This document shows, piece after piece, positions 1 through 9,721 of a DNA stretch of 64,000 bases; the first letter of the stretch is position 1; the number at the start of each line of letters is the position of its first letter. This stretch comes from Actinomyces sp. ICM47 (GTDB taxonomy: Bacteria > Actinomycetota > Actinomycetes > Actinomycetales > Actinomycetaceae): NCBI RefSeq assembly GCF_000278725.1, contig NZ_ALCA01000100.1:1-64000 (forward strand), written 5' to 3'. The notes below the pieces were generated by a model. That model did no database searches. It was not told where the DNA came from and saw only the letters and a list, made by a program, of their open reading frames with translations. Made by a program: the position numbers and the translations under genes.

Positions 1-32
1 CGCGTTTCGCACTTTGATCAACTTCCGGCAGG

Positions 33-524
33 TCAGAATCCAGCCTTACGAATGTCGCGCAGCGCCTTCTTGCGGGTCGGTCGATCCAGGCGGTCGATGT
101 AGATGTGTCCGTCGAGGTGATCGCACTCGTGCTGGATGCAACGAGCCATGAGTTCCTCACCTTCGACAACAACCTTCTTGCCGTCCAGGTCGGTACCCTC
201 GCAGCGGGCATACCAGGCACGCTCGGTCGGATACCACAGGTCCGGAACCGACAGGCAGCCTTCGTCGCCGTCCTGATACTCGTCTTCGCTCAGGGCAACG
301 ATACGGGGGTTGAGCACGTAGCCGATCTCCCCGTCGATGTTCCAGGAGAAGGCACGCAGGCTGACGCCGATCTGATTAGCGGCCAGGCCGGCGCGGCCCT
401 CCATATCGACGCCCTCGAGGAGGTCCTCGACGAGAGCCTTCACATTCGGGGTGATCTCCGTGATCGGGTCGCACACCGTGCGCAGCACGGGGTCACCGAT
501 GATGCGGATGGGACGGATCGCCAT
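33..524 (-). CDS. def: Peptide deformylase
   Basis: Removes the formyl group from the N-terminal methionine of nascent proteins in the cytoplasm; a metal-dependent hydrolase. All three family motifs are readable: GLAANQIGV (motif 1), EGCLSVP (motif 2, metal-binding Cys) and HECDHLDG (motif 3, HExxH-type metal site). At 163 residues it has normal length. The start codon lies one base past the proS stop side, so def follows proS directly and is probably translated from the same transcript. Nothing in the sequence departs from the family. Pairing with proS is a sensible protein-synthesis context. Confidence 0.96.
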   Translation of the reverse strand: MAIRPIRIIGDPVLRTVCDPITEITPNVKALVEDLLEGVDMEGRAGLAANQIGVSLRAFSWNIDGEIGYVLNPRIVALSEDEYQDGDEGCLSVPDLWYPTERAWYARCEGTDLDGKKVVVEGEELMARCIQHECDHLDGHIYIDRLDRPTRKKALRDIRKAGF

Positions 525-525
525 G

Positions 526-2334
526 TCACTCCCCCTTCAGGGCTGCGGCATGCAGCTCGCGCAGACGCGCGACGGCTTCCTCGACGGGCACGACGATGGT
601 CTCGCCTGTGGCACGCACGCGGATCTCGACCTCTCCGTCGGCCAGCGAACGACCAACAACCAGACCGAAGGGCACGCCGACCAGCTCGTAGTCCTTGAAC
701 TTCACGCCGGCACTAACCTTACGGCGGTCGTCGACGAGGACGTCCAGGCCGGCCGCGTCAAGCTGCTCGCCCAGCGATTGAGCGGTCTCGAAGACCTCGT
801 CGCCCTTGCCGGTGGCCAGGACGTGCACGTCGAAGGGGGCAATCTGCGCGGGCCAGCTCAGGCCCTTGTCGTCGCAGTTCGCCTCAGCCAGGGCAGCCAT
901 GACGCGGGTGACGCCGATGCCGTAGGAGCCCATGGTCACGACCTGGGCCTTGCCGTTCTCATCGAGGACGGTCAGGCCCAAGGCCTTGGCGTACTTGCGG
1001 CCCAGCTGGAAGATGTGGCCGATCTCGATGCCGCGCTCCAGGTGGAGGGGACCCGAGCCGTCGGGTGCCAGGTCGCCCTCGCGCACCTCGGCGGCCTCGA
1101 TGGTGCCATCGGCCGTGAAGTCGCGGCCCATGACGAGGTTCAGAACGTGACGCTGCTCGGCGTTCGCGCCCGTGACCCATGCGGTGCCCTCGACGACGCG
1201 CGGATCCACCAGGTAGCGCACAGAACCGGAGGCGTTGCCTTCCTCATCAACGACGCGCCGCGGCGAGTTGGGTCCCAGCACCGTGGGGCCGATGTATCCG
1301 CGCACCAGTTCGGGGTGCGGCTCGAAGTCCGAATCCGACGCCATGTCGACCTCGGCGGGAGCCACGGCGGCCTCGAGGCGCTTCATGTCGACGTCGCGGT
1401 CGCCGGGGATACCCACGACGAGCAGCTCGCGCTCACCGTCCGGGTGGGTGAGCGTCACGACAACATTCTTCAGCGTGTCGGCGGCGGTCCAGGGGCGGTC
1501 CTCACGCGGGTAGCGCTCGTTGAGCAGATCCACGAGCGCCTCAATCGTCGGAGCGTCGGGCGTGGGAACCTCGACGGGCGCGGGAACACCCGACGCGTCG
1601 ACGGCCTCGGGGACGGGGGTGGTCACAGCCTCGGCGTTGGCGGCGTAGCCACCCGGGGACGCCACGAAGGTGTCCTCACCGATCGGCGAGGGGTGCAGGA
1701 ACTCCTCGGAGCGCGAGCCGCCCATCGCGCCGCTCATCGCGGACACGATGACGTAGCGCAGGCCCAGACGCTGGAAGATGCGCTCATAGGTGTCGCGCTC
1801 AGCCTGGTAGGAGGCGTCCAGTCCCTCGTCATCGATGTCGAAGGAGTAGGCGTCCTTCATGACGAACTCACGCCCGCGGATCAGGCCGGCGCGCGGGCGG
1901 GCCTCGTCGCGATACTTCGTCTGAATCTGGTAGAGGGTGGCGGGCAGGTCCTTGTACGAGGAGTACATGTCCTTGACGAGGAGCGTGAACATCTCCTCGT
2001 GCGTGGGGGCCAGCAGGTAGTCGCCGCCCTTACGGTCGTTGAGCTTGAACAGCGTCGGGCCGTACTCTTCCCAGCGGTTCGTCGCCTTGTAGGGGTCAGC
2101 GGGGATCAGGCCCGGGAAGTGCACCTCCTGTGCACCCATCGCGTCCATTTCCTCGCGGACGATGTCCTCGATCTTGCGCAGCGTACGCAGGCCGAGGGGC
2201 AGCCACGTGTAGATGCCGGGGGCACAGCGGCGAATGTAACCGGCGCGAACCAGCAGCTTGTGGGAATTGACCTCGGCGTCAGCCGGGTCCTCACGCAGAG
2301 TTCGCAGGAAGAAAGTCGAGAGATTTCGAAGCAT
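526..2334 (-). CDS. proS: Prolyl-tRNA synthetase, bacterial type with editing insertion
   Basis: Class II aminoacyl-tRNA synthetase charging tRNA-Pro. The N-terminus [16 protein letters not shown] and the block [20 protein letters not shown] are typical of ProS; the region around residues 220-385 is the YbaK-like editing insertion found in the bacterial form, and the C-terminal anticodon-binding domain follows ([20 protein letters not shown]). About 602 residues, normal for the type. The frame stays open to a GTG at 2352, but the family N-terminus begins at the ATG at 2334. Neither start has an ideal ribosome-binding site: GGAG sits only one base before the ATG. Start is therefore the uncertain part; function is not. 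Confidence 0.95.
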   Translation of the reverse strand: MLRNLSTFFLRTLREDPADAEVNSHKLLVRAGYIRRCAPGIYTWLPLGLRTLRKIEDIVREEMDAMGAQEVHFPGLIPADPYKATNRWEEYGPTLFKLNDRKGGDYLLAPTHEEMFTLLVKDMYSSYKDLPATLYQIQTKYRDEARPRAGLIRGREFVMKDAYSFDIDDEGLDASYQAERDTYERIFQRLGLRYVIVSAMSGAMGGSRSEEFLHPSPIGEDTFVASPGGYAANAEAVTTPVPEAVDASGVPAPVEVPTPDAPTIEALVDLLNERYPREDRPWTAADTLKNVVVTLTHPDGERELLVVGIPGDRDVDMKRLEAAVAPAEVDMASDSDFEPHPELVRGYIGPTVLGPNSPRRVVDEEGNASGSVRYLVDPRVVEGTAWVTGANAEQRHVLNLVMGRDFTADGTIEAAEVREGDLAPDGSGPLHLERGIEIGHIFQLGRKYAKALGLTVLDENGKAQVVTMGSYGIGVTRVMAALAEANCDDKGLSWPAQIAPFDVHVLATGKGDEVFETAQSLGEQLDAAGLDVLVDDRRKVSAGVKFKDYELVGVPFGLVVGRSLADGEVEIRVRATGETIVVPVEEAVARLRELHAAALKGE

Positions 2335-2410
2335 GCTCCAAGAGTACGGCACGCTCGGGTTTTAAGGCCACCGGCACAGCCGTGTGACCCCTCATCAGGG
2401 CATGAACCCG

Positions 2411-2827
2411 TTAGATCACCGCGCCCGCGCCCAGCTCGCGCTCGCGAGCACCCGGATTTGCCACGTAGTAGCGACGTGCCATCCACCCCGGGTATGCCCA
2501 CTCGGGCAGTCCCCCCAGGTACAGGGACTGAATCGCGACGGCGATCATCACGCCGAAAAGGCCCAGGAGCAGCGCGCACGACCCCATGGTGTCTGCGCCG
2601 ACTGCCTCGTGACCCACGAGGTCGGCAGTCACAAACCAAACGAGGGAGAGCAGAGGCATCAGCGGCCACACAACACGGTTCAGCTCCGCACTGGCCGAGC
2701 CACCGCGCATGTCCATGCGCATCGCAACGCGTCGGGAACTCGCGAACACGCCAGACCACACCCACGCCCACAGAAGTGCGATGAGCAGGCCGATGACCGC
2801 AAGCAGTGCGGTGGCGTTGAGGAGCAT
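2411..2827 (-). CDS. Small membrane protein of unknown function
   Basis: A 138-residue protein with three clear hydrophobic segments: residues about 2-25, 48-72 and 81-103, so probably an integral membrane protein. The C-terminal tail (PEWAYPGWMARRYYVANPG) is polar and aromatic. I do not recognise a family. A good ribosome-binding site (GAAGGGTG) precedes the ATG, which supports it being a real gene. It sits between an exported SRPBCC-like gene upstream and proS downstream on the same strand, with 76 bp before proS, so it may be transcribed toward proS. Confidence 0.7.
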   Translation of the reverse strand: MLLNATALLAVIGLLIALLWAWVWSGVFASSRRVAMRMDMRGGSASAELNRVVWPLMPLLSLVWFVTADLVGHEAVGADTMGSCALLLGLFGVMIAVAIQSLYLGGLPEWAYPGWMARRYYVANPGARERELGAGAVI

Positions 2828-2936
2828 TGGTCACCCTTCAGAAAGCGCAACATCCCCGTCGGCGTTGCGTGTAGCTCGATACTACAACACCGCGGGGATG
2901 AGTGCGCCACCCGAAACAGGGGCGGATCCGTGTGAC

Positions 2937-3440
2937 TCAGGCGTCGACGGCGTGTGCCAGACATGCATCACGCAGGTCACGCAGCATCGACAGGGAGGAC
3001 AGGGACTCGGCTGCCACGCCCGCCCAGACGAGCGCGCGTTCGCGTCCGTGCGCCTCATGACGTTCACGAATGTGCAGCAGGGTGCGCGACGGCGACAGGG
3101 GAAGCAGGGCGATCACGCAGGTTCCCGAGGCCGGGGCATCCCCGGGCGCAGCAGGCGCGGCCACGTGCATCAGGACGTGGTCCTCATCAGCGATCTCGAT
3201 GATCGTCGACTCATCGGCGGGTTCGAACACGTGACCCAGGACGTCCCAGACGACCGAAGCCGGGGCGTCAATGGCGATACCGCGGTCCACGACTACGTTT
3301 GCGCCGGGCAGCAGCAGGTCGCCGGGAAGGGACACATCCGCCTGGGAAGCGGTTAGACCAATGCGGCGCGGAAAGCCGGTCGCGGCCAGGACGCACGCGC
3401 CGCCCACGAGGGACAGGCAGACAAGGGTACGAAGACGCAT
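2937..3440 (-). CDS. Exported or membrane-anchored SRPBCC-like protein
   Basis: A 167-residue protein. It starts with a basic, then hydrophobic stretch (residues 1-22) that looks like a signal peptide or membrane anchor. From about residue 53 the pattern VDRGIAIDAPASVVWDVLGH is typical of the start of SRPBCC/START-like ligand-binding folds (polyketide cyclase, Rv0910-type proteins). No catalytic residues can be named. AGAGGAA precedes the ATG. It lies 18 bp after the ispG stop on the same strand and may be read through from ispG. An extracytoplasmic SRPBCC protein next to an isoprenoid gene could bind a lipid, but that is only a guess. Confidence 0.65.
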   Translation of the reverse strand: MRLRTLVCLSLVGGACVLAATGFPRRIGLTASQADVSLPGDLLLPGANVVVDRGIAIDAPASVVWDVLGHVFEPADESTIIEIADEDHVLMHVAAPAAPGDAPASGTCVIALLPLSPSRTLLHIRERHEAHGRERALVWAGVAAESLSSLSMLRDLRDACLAHAVDA

Positions 3441-3458
3441 GGGGTTCCTCTTTATCTC

Positions 3459-4646
3459 TCAACATCCACTGCCCGGAAGCTTGCCTTCCGGGGCGGTAAT
3501 CGGATTCACCTCGACGGTACCGGAACCAGGCTCCAGGCCCATCTCCTCGGCCAGCGCGTTCGCACGGCGGATGAGGGTTTCGACGATCTGGTCCTCGGGG
3601 ACGGTCTCGACGACCTTGCCGCGGATGAAAATCTGGCCCTTGCCGTTGCCCGACGCGACACCCAGGTCTGCCTCACGGGCTTCACCGGGGCCATTGACGA
3701 CGCAGCCCATGACGGCCACGCGCAGCGGAACGGTCAGTTCCTTGAGGCCTTCGGTGACGTTCTCTGCCAGTGTCCACACGTCCACCTGGGCGCGACCGCA
3801 CGACGGGCAGGACACGATCTCGAGCGTGCGTTCACGCAGGCCCAGGAACTCCAGCATCTTCGTGCCGACCTTGACTTCCTCGACGGGAGGAGCCGACAGA
3901 GAAACACGGATCGTGTCGCCGATGCCTTCGGCCAGCAGGATAGAGAAGGCAGAGACGGACTTGATGGTGCCCTGGAAAGCAGGGCCGGCCTCGGTCACGC
4001 CCAGGTGCAACGGCCAGTCGCCCGCCTCGGAGAGCATGCGATACGCCTGGACCATGGTGAGCACGTCGTGGTGCTTGACCGAGATCTTAAAGTCGTGGAA
4101 GTCGTTCTCCTCGAAGAGCGAGGCCTCCCAGATCGCGGATTCAACCAGCGCCTCGGGCGTGGCACGACCGTACTTTTTGAGCAGGCGCGGGTCCAGCGAA
4201 CCGGCGTTGACGCCGATACGCAGGGACACACCGTGATCGGAGGCGGCCTTGCAGATGTCCTTGACCTGGTCGTCGAACTTGCGGATGTTGCCCGGGTTCA
4301 CGCGCACAGCACCGCAACCGGCCTCAATCGCCTGGAAGACGTACTTCGGCTTGAAGTGGATGTCGGCGATAACAGGGATACGCGACTGCTGGGCGATGAT
4401 CGGCAGCGCCTCCGCGTCCTTATCCGTCGGGCAGGCGACTCGAACGATGTCGCAGCCTGCGGCCGTCAGCTCGGCGATCTGCTGCAGCGTCGCGCCGATG
4501 TCGTGCGTCTTCGTCGTCGTCATAGACTGGACGGACACCGGTGCCCCGCCGCCCACGGGAACGTTTCCGACCATCAGCTGATGCGTCGGCTTGCGCGGGA
4601 ACGGCGACGTGGCAACTGAAGGCATACCAAGATTGATTTCACTCAC
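3459..4646 (-). CDS. ispG: 4-hydroxy-3-methylbut-2-enyl diphosphate synthase (IspG/GcpE)
   Basis: Converts 2-C-methylerythritol 2,4-cyclodiphosphate to HMBPP in the MEP isoprenoid pathway, using a 4Fe-4S cluster. The TIM-barrel N-terminus ([13 protein letters not shown]) and the cluster cysteines are visible: SCPSC and [12 protein letters not shown] in the C-terminal half. The frame is open to 4727, but the GTG at 4646 gives the family N-terminus (SEINLGMP) and 395 residues. A GATAAT -10 hexamer ends six bases before this GTG, so the transcript should begin at the start codon (leaderless). dxr, another MEP enzyme, lies a little upstream in the next operon. Confidence 0.95.
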   Translation of the reverse strand: MSEINLGMPSVATSPFPRKPTHQLMVGNVPVGGGAPVSVQSMTTTKTHDIGATLQQIAELTAAGCDIVRVACPTDKDAEALPIIAQQSRIPVIADIHFKPKYVFQAIEAGCGAVRVNPGNIRKFDDQVKDICKAASDHGVSLRIGVNAGSLDPRLLKKYGRATPEALVESAIWEASLFEENDFHDFKISVKHHDVLTMVQAYRMLSEAGDWPLHLGVTEAGPAFQGTIKSVSAFSILLAEGIGDTIRVSLSAPPVEEVKVGTKMLEFLGLRERTLEIVSCPSCGRAQVDVWTLAENVTEGLKELTVPLRVAVMGCVVNGPGEAREADLGVASGNGKGQIFIRGKVVETVPEDQIVETLIRRANALAEEMGLEPGSGTVEVNPITAPEGKLPGSGC

Positions 4647-4652
4647 CCGCCC

Positions 4653-4658
4653 ATTATC
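4653..4658 (-). promoter_or_regulatory. -10 element of a leaderless ispG promoter
   Basis: GATAAT on the minus strand, six bases before the ispG GTG at 4646. A transcript starting about seven bases past the hexamer would begin at the start codon itself. No convincing -35 hexamer is seen. Confidence 0.6.
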
Positions 4659-4760
4659 GCTTACCCGGGCGCATCCTTCCCACGCGGGCACCGCCCACGT
4701 GGTCAGGCTCGCTTTCCTCGCCTCCACGCATTCTTTGTCGAGGAGCTGGGCACACCGGGA

Positions 4761-6008
4761 TCAGCTAAGCGAAATGGGCTTGACGATGTCGGCGACGATA
4801 AGAATGAAACTCATCACGATGAGAACCCCTCCAACCGCCCAGGTAAGAGGAACCAGACGCGCAGTGTCGGCCGGACCGGGATCCTCCTTGCCGCGCAGGC
4901 TCGCAACCTGACGACGCACGCCCTCATACACCGCGCCCAGGATGTGTCCGCCATCCAGAGGCGGCAGCGGGATCAGGTTGAAGACAAAGAGCGCCATGTT
5001 CAATGAGGCCAGCAGACTGAGCAGCGCGCCCACCACCTGACGAGTGTCACGCAGGCCCAACGCCGCCGAATCTCCCGTCACTTCACCCGCCATGCGGCCC
5101 ACGCCCACAACCGAGACGACGCCGGTCGCATCGCGCTGCTCGTCGGTCACGACGGAGCGTCCGACCTGCCACACGGCTTGGGGCAGGCGCACGATGACAG
5201 ATGCAGTTCCCGTAAACATCTGCCAGTCGGCCTGCAGCACATCCGTCAGCGACGCGGACACATACTCGTACCCGGCCGTCACGCCCACATACCGGGCACC
5301 CCGCGCGCCCGTCACCGGGGTCACCGTCAGATCCACGGTCGTCCCGTCACGTCCGACCGTGAGCACAGCAGACTCACCCTCCGGGGTAGCACCCACCGCC
5401 CGCTGGAACTGTGCGAAGGTCTCGATCGGCGTTCCGTTCCACGCAAGGACCGTGTCCCCGGGACGAACCCCGGCCTCGTACGCCGGAGAGGCGATCTCCC
5501 CCTCCGATGTCTGGATCGTTGCGGACACCGAAGCAATCGTGCGAGACGCAGCGGGCGCGCCAATGCCCACCATGGTCACAGCGCTGAGTACAAAACAGAT
5601 CAGCAGGTTCATGAGCGGACCGCAGAGCATAACCGTGATCTTCTTCGGTGCGCTCAGCAGGTAAAACGCGCGATGCTCCTGGCCCTGCGGGATCTCCTCG
5701 GCCGAGGCCTCCCTGGCTTCCTGCGCGAGCGTCACCTTTCCGCGCCGCCCCACGAGGCGCGTGCCCGGGCGAGCCGGAGCATACATACCGACGATCTTGA
5801 CGTAGCCGCCAACCAGGATCGCGCGCAAAGCGTACGTGGTATCGCCGATCTTCTTCTTCCACAGGGCAGGGCCGAAGCCCACCGCGTAATCCGGCACCAA
5901 GACGCCGAACTTCTTCGCGGGCAGCATATGCCCCACCTCATGGAGAGCCACCGACGCCAAAATACCGATGATGATGACGACGATACCCGTAATCGAACCC
6001 ACGCTCAC
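4761..6008 (-). CDS. rip1: Site-2 intramembrane zinc metalloprotease (RseP/Rip1 family)
   Basis: Membrane protease of regulated intramembrane proteolysis, expected to cleave anti-sigma factors or other single-pass proteins. The first membrane segment carries HEVGH (zinc-binding HExxH), a PDZ domain lies in the middle (GVRPGDTVLAWNGTPI), and the last part has LIPLPPLDGGH with the third zinc ligand, followed by a final membrane segment. Start is set at the GTG at 6008: it follows GGAAGG and overlaps the dxr stop as GTGA, while the longest frame starts inside dxr at 6062. About 415 residues, normal. Order dxr-rip1 matches M. tuberculosis Rv2870c-Rv2869c as I recall it. Which substrate it cuts cannot be told from here. 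Confidence 0.92.
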   Translation of the reverse strand: MSVGSITGIVVIIIGILASVALHEVGHMLPAKKFGVLVPDYAVGFGPALWKKKIGDTTYALRAILVGGYVKIVGMYAPARPGTRLVGRRGKVTLAQEAREASAEEIPQGQEHRAFYLLSAPKKITVMLCGPLMNLLICFVLSAVTMVGIGAPAASRTIASVSATIQTSEGEIASPAYEAGVRPGDTVLAWNGTPIETFAQFQRAVGATPEGESAVLTVGRDGTTVDLTVTPVTGARGARYVGVTAGYEYVSASLTDVLQADWQMFTGTASVIVRLPQAVWQVGRSVVTDEQRDATGVVSVVGVGRMAGEVTGDSAALGLRDTRQVVGALLSLLASLNMALFVFNLIPLPPLDGGHILGAVYEGVRRQVASLRGKEDPGPADTARLVPLTWAVGGVLIVMSFILIVADIVKPISLS

Positions 6009-7276
6009 TGATCCTTCCACTGGCCGGCACCGATATATTCGCGTGCGCGCTGATCGGCCCAACTCTGCGCGGCCAGAATATCCTCCAGCGTCGGATCGGC
6101 GACGCCCTCATGCTCATGAACGACAGCCGACACCGTGTCGACAATCGCCAGCCACGGCACAACACCGTCGATAAAGGCATCCACCATGACCTCGTTCGCG
6201 GCGTTGAGCACCGCGGGGTGAGTGGCCGACGCACCCACAGCAAAACGGGCCAAGTTAATCGCCGGGAACGTCTCGTTATCGACCGGCTCAAAAGTCCACT
6301 GCGACGGACTGCCCCACGTGAGAGGTGCCTCCACGTCATCCAAGCGCTCAGGCCACGTCAGACCCAACGCAATCGGCAGCCGCATGTCCGGAGGCGACGC
6401 CTGCAGCGTCGTCGCCCCGTCGCGCCACGTCACCATCGAATGGACGATCGACTGAGGATGAACCGTCGCCACAATATGCTCCGGCTCCACATCAAACAGC
6501 AGGTGTGCCTCGATGAGTTCCAGGCCCTTGTTAATCAGCGTCGAGGAGTTAATCGTCACGACCGGACCCATATTCCAGGTCGGGTGTGCGAGCGCCTGCG
6601 CCGCACGCACCCCACGCAGTTGATCGCGAGTACGCCCGCGGAAAGGACCGCCTGAGGCTGTCAGCACCAGATCGGCCACCTCCGAACGGCCAGAAACGAC
6701 CGGCGAGGTCAGACCACGCTCATGCACGCCCGAGGCCAACGCCTGGGCAATCGCCGAGTGCTCCGAATCGACCGGCACGATCTGGCCCGGGAAACGCATC
6801 GCGTTCTTGACCAACGCGCCGCCCACGACCAGGGATTCCTTATTCGCCAGCGCCAGGCGTGCCCCGCAGTTGAGGGCCGCGAGCGTCGAGGACAAACCGA
6901 CGCCACCCGTAATGCCATTGAGGACCACCGGCGTCTCGCAAGGATACAGCTGCGCCGCCAATTCGACCGAGGCACACACGACCTCAACGGAGGCATTCTC
7001 ACCCACAAACACCTCGGGGCACGTGCCGCCCATCGACTCGACAGCAGCCGCCAACTCCTCGCGCACGTCCCGCGCCACACCCACGTACGCGGGTGTCAGG
7101 GCCACGATCTGCGCAGCCAACTCGGTGATCGACGAGCCGCCCGCACTCAGACCCAGCACATCGAAACGACCCCTGTGCGCCTCAATGACCTCTCGCGCCT
7201 GAGTACCAATCGAACCGGTCGAGCCCAACAAAACAACGGGGGCAGGACCCATCAGGGTCGTCTCGCGAGCCTCCAT
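6005..7276 (-). CDS. dxr: 1-deoxy-D-xylulose 5-phosphate reductoisomerase
   Basis: NADPH-dependent enzyme that makes 2-C-methylerythritol 4-phosphate, the committed step of the MEP pathway. The nucleotide-binding motif LLGSTGSIGTQ is near the N-terminus and the active-site blocks LALANKESLVVGG and PVDSEHSAIAQ follow. 423 residues from the ATG at 7276, which overlaps the stop of the upstream DivIVA-domain gene as TGATG; a second ATG eight codons in (7252) would fit the family N-terminus (MGPAPVVLLG) equally well. It sits in a run of overlapping genes from frr to the site-2 protease, so it is almost certainly co-transcribed and translationally coupled. Confidence 0.95.
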   Translation of the reverse strand: MEARETTLMGPAPVVLLGSTGSIGTQAREVIEAHRGRFDVLGLSAGGSSITELAAQIVALTPAYVGVARDVREELAAAVESMGGTCPEVFVGENASVEVVCASVELAAQLYPCETPVVLNGITGGVGLSSTLAALNCGARLALANKESLVVGGALVKNAMRFPGQIVPVDSEHSAIAQALASGVHERGLTSPVVSGRSEVADLVLTASGGPFRGRTRDQLRGVRAAQALAHPTWNMGPVVTINSSTLINKGLELIEAHLLFDVEPEHIVATVHPQSIVHSMVTWRDGATTLQASPPDMRLPIALGLTWPERLDDVEAPLTWGSPSQWTFEPVDNETFPAINLARFAVGASATHPAVLNAANEVMVDAFIDGVVPWLAIVDTVSAVVHEHEGVADPTLEDILAAQSWADQRAREYIGAGQWKDQ

Positions 7277-7824
7277 CAGTCGACCGCGAGCAGGATCTCG
7301 ATCGCGCGAGCCAAGTAGGCATCCACCGGCCCCTCCGCGTACGCCTTCTTGCCGCGCTTAGGCCGGAACGTCGCCGTGCGAATCTCGTTCGCAGTCAACT
7401 CTTCGGCCTCGTCGAAGTAAGCGGCGATGCGATCAAGCAGATCGTCGACCTCCTCGCAGCTGTAGCCGCGTCCACTCGTCGGATTCGAGAAACGCTCACC
7501 GCGCGGGCGCTGCAGACGCGGGTACAGGGTGGTCGCACGATCAGCGACGCGGTTATACCACGCAGCCTCACCCTCAGCCGCCACGGAGTCGGCGCGGTCG
7601 CGGTTGATAAACGCCGCCTCGAGGCGGTTCATCGCACCGTCCACGGCCTCGATCTGGTAGCCACGATTCTTCAGCTCGAACGTCGCCAGGCGCACCTGCT
7701 CCGCACTAAACTGCTCCGGAGGCACACCGCCCTCATACGCGCGTCGCGCATCCTCAAAGAACGCATCCACCTGTCCGCAGTCGTATCCCTTCGAGAAGAA
7801 ACCGACCCTCGGGAACTCAGCCAT
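7276..7824 (-). CDS. DivIVA-domain protein (first of two adjacent)
   Basis: About 182 residues with two copies of the short DivIVA-type motif: FFSKGYDCGQVDAFFEDAR near the start and GRGYSCEEVDDLLDRIAAYF around residues 122-145. This motif marks actinobacterial cell-division and polar-growth proteins of the DivIVA/Wag31 group, but the long coiled coil of true DivIVA is absent. Two ATG codons in tandem (7827 and 7824) are possible; AAGGAG lies five bases from the second, so I prefer it. It overlaps its neighbour's stop. A role in division or growth-pole organisation is inferred from the domain only. Confidence 0.75.
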   Translation of the reverse strand: MAEFPRVGFFSKGYDCGQVDAFFEDARRAYEGGVPPEQFSAEQVRLATFELKNRGYQIEAVDGAMNRLEAAFINRDRADSVAAEGEAAWYNRVADRATTLYPRLQRPRGERFSNPTSGRGYSCEEVDDLLDRIAAYFDEAEELTANEIRTATFRPKRGKKAYAEGPVDAYLARAIEILLAVD

Positions 7825-8444
7825 CATTGCTCCTTACTCTGAGTCATGGAACGAAGAATGTCATCAACGGCCTTCTGCGTGCCGAAATCGGCATACTCGG
7901 CGGGCAGAGCCATCGGCTCGGCATCAGGAATCGCCACAGGCGGTGCCGAGATGAAATCGTCAGTCGTAGGCAGCGTAGCGGACACGCGCGCGAGCGGCAC
8001 AGCTGAGCTTTCCGTCGCGGTCCCCTCTGGCAACGCGGCACCCGCAACGCCTGCGCCACCAGCGGCTACCTGGGGCATCTGCGCAACGGCGGCAATCGGC
8101 GCGGGCTGCGCAGGTGCAGCCACCGGCGCCGAGGCCGCGGCAGGCTGGGCCGGAACAGCAGCCGTCTCAGTCTGCTCGGCGTTCTGCGCCGCCTGCTCGC
8201 GCTGGCGATCAAGGCCTCGCAACACCTGAATCAGCCGATCAATCTCCATGTCGACCTCTTCATCATTGAAGCCACGCCACTTCACGGAAAACTCCTGGTC
8301 CTCCGCCTTCTGAGCGGTAATGACCTTCTCAGGATCGGTTTCCTCGCCCGTGATGGTGCGCTCGATGTCAACGAGGAAGCTCAGAACTTCACTCGCGTCG
8401 TATCCCATACGCAAAAAGCTGCGCGAAAAATCTTTCCTAATCAT
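7824..8444 (-). CDS. DivIVA-like protein with Ala/Pro-rich linker (second of two adjacent)
   Basis: 206 residues. Near the N-terminus [19 protein letters not shown] and then [18 protein letters not shown] resemble two degenerate copies of the DivIVA short motif. They are followed by a low-complexity Ala/Pro/Gln stretch (about residues 88-160) and a small C-terminal segment. The ATG overlaps the rlmN stop as ATGA. Similar short motifs and adjacency to the next gene suggest an ancient duplication, the two proteins possibly working together. No catalytic role is visible; I infer a scaffold role only. Confidence 0.65.
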   Translation of the reverse strand: MIRKDFSRSFLRMGYDASEVLSFLVDIERTITGEETDPEKVITAQKAEDQEFSVKWRGFNDEEVDMEIDRLIQVLRGLDRQREQAAQNAEQTETAAVPAQPAAASAPVAAPAQPAPIAAVAQMPQVAAGGAGVAGAALPEGTATESSAVPLARVSATLPTTDDFISAPPVAIPDAEPMALPAEYADFGTQKAVDDILRSMTQSKEQ

Positions 8445-9721
8445 GCGTTCTCCTTCCCAGGCCCGCGCTTACCTTCGGCGACCGCGGTCGCGAGCTGACC
8501 GCACGCTCCATCGATATCCGAGCCGCGTGTGTCACGGATCGATGTGGCAATGCCATTGTCACGCAGCCGACTCACGAAAGCGTCTTGGGCGTGCCTCGTC
8601 GATGCCGTCCAAATGGAACCGGGCGTCGGGTTCAAGGGAATCGGATTCACGTGAACCCAGCCATGGCCTCGTCTATTGAGTTCATCGGCCAGGAGCTGCG
8701 CACGCCACTCCTGATCGTTCATGTCCTTAATGAGCGCGTACTCGATCGAGACGCGGCGACCGGTCGCCAGGAAGTAGGCGCGGGCCGCATCGAGGAGTTC
8801 ACCCACCTTCCACCGCGAGTTGATCGGAATCAGCTCATCGCGCAGGTCATCATCGGGAGCATGCAGGGACACGGCCAGCGTCACCGGCATCCCCTCCCCC
8901 GCCAGCTTGCGGATCGCCGGAACCAAGCCAACCGTAGAGACAGTGATGTTGCGAGCGCTCATACCAAAGCCCTCAGGTGCCGGATCAATGAGGCGATGCA
9001 ACGCACCGATGACCGTCTTGTAGTTGGCCAACGGCTCCCCCATCCCCATGAACACGATGTTCGACAGAGTCGTCGGGCCACCCGCCAACGCGCCGTCGCG
9101 GCACGCGGCCTGCGCGTAGCGAACCTGATCGACGATCTCGGCCGTCGACAGATTACGGGTCAGACCCATCTGGCCTGTCGCGCAGAACGGGCACGCCATA
9201 CCGCACCCCGCCTGCGACGACACGCACAGAGTCGTACGCTGCGGATAACGCATAAGGACCGACTCGACCTGCGCGCCGTCATAGAGACGCCACAGATCCT
9301 TGATCGTGCGACCGCCATCCGCCTCCAACGAGACAACCTTCGACACGAGAGTCGGCAGAAGCGCCTCACGCACCTGCGCGCGCATACCTGCCGGAATATC
9401 ACTCATGCGCTCCGGATCCGCCTCGAAGTGCGTGAAGTAATGACGCGACAACTGGTCGGCACGGAATGCGGGCAGGCCCAGATCCTTCAGGACCTGCTTG
9501 CGTCCTGCGGCGTCGAGATCCGCCAGATGCGACGGAGCCTTGCCCCTGCGCTTCGCAGTAAACGACAAGACAGGCTTCGCATCCTTGTGCGTCGCACCCT
9601 CCGGAGGTTGATCCGTCGGACGCACCTCGCGCCGCGGACTACGGCGAATCGGGGACGCAGCCACGGCCTCGTCCCTCTCACGCCTATCGGACCCGGAACG
9701 ACCCTTCGTCGATTGACTCAA
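8441..9721 (-). CDS. rlmN: 23S rRNA (A2503-C2) / tRNA (A37-C2) methyltransferase RlmN
   Basis: Radical-SAM enzyme that methylates A2503 of 23S rRNA and A37 of some tRNAs. The cluster motif CGMACPFC (CxxxCxxC) and [14 protein letters not shown] are clear; further on come [12 protein letters not shown] and the C-terminal DIDGACGQL with a catalytic-type Cys. The frame is open to 9757, but a TTG at 9721 overlaps the cdsA stop as TTGA and has GGGAG eight bases upstream. This matches the overlap style of its neighbours, so I take it as the start (426 residues). The N-terminal 60 residues are a basic, unconserved extension. Confidence 0.93.
   Translation of the reverse strand: MSQSTKGRSGSDRRERDEAVAASPIRRSPRREVRPTDQPPEGATHKDAKPVLSFTAKRRGKAPSHLADLDAAGRKQVLKDLGLPAFRADQLSRHYFTHFEADPERMSDIPAGMRAQVREALLPTLVSKVVSLEADGGRTIKDLWRLYDGAQVESVLMRYPQRTTLCVSSQAGCGMACPFCATGQMGLTRNLSTAEIVDQVRYAQAACRDGALAGGPTTLSNIVFMGMGEPLANYKTVIGALHRLIDPAPEGFGMSARNITVSTVGLVPAIRKLAGEGMPVTLAVSLHAPDDDLRDELIPINSRWKVGELLDAARAYFLATGRRVSIEYALIKDMNDQEWRAQLLADELNRRGHGWVHVNPIPLNPTPGSIWTASTRHAQDAFVSRLRDNGIATSIRDTRGSDIDGACGQLATAVAEGKRGPGKENA

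Noticed and set aside
451-2784. Plus-strand open frame of 777 codons opposite proS
   Set aside because: It mirrors proS, which has full family motifs. Long antisense frames are common in G+C-rich DNA and the translation has no recognisable domain.
2840-2896. Terminator from the 8-bp inverted repeat CATCCCCG/CGGGGATG between the SRPBCC-like and membrane-protein genes
   Set aside because: The arms are about 40 nt apart and no U-tract follows, so support is too weak.
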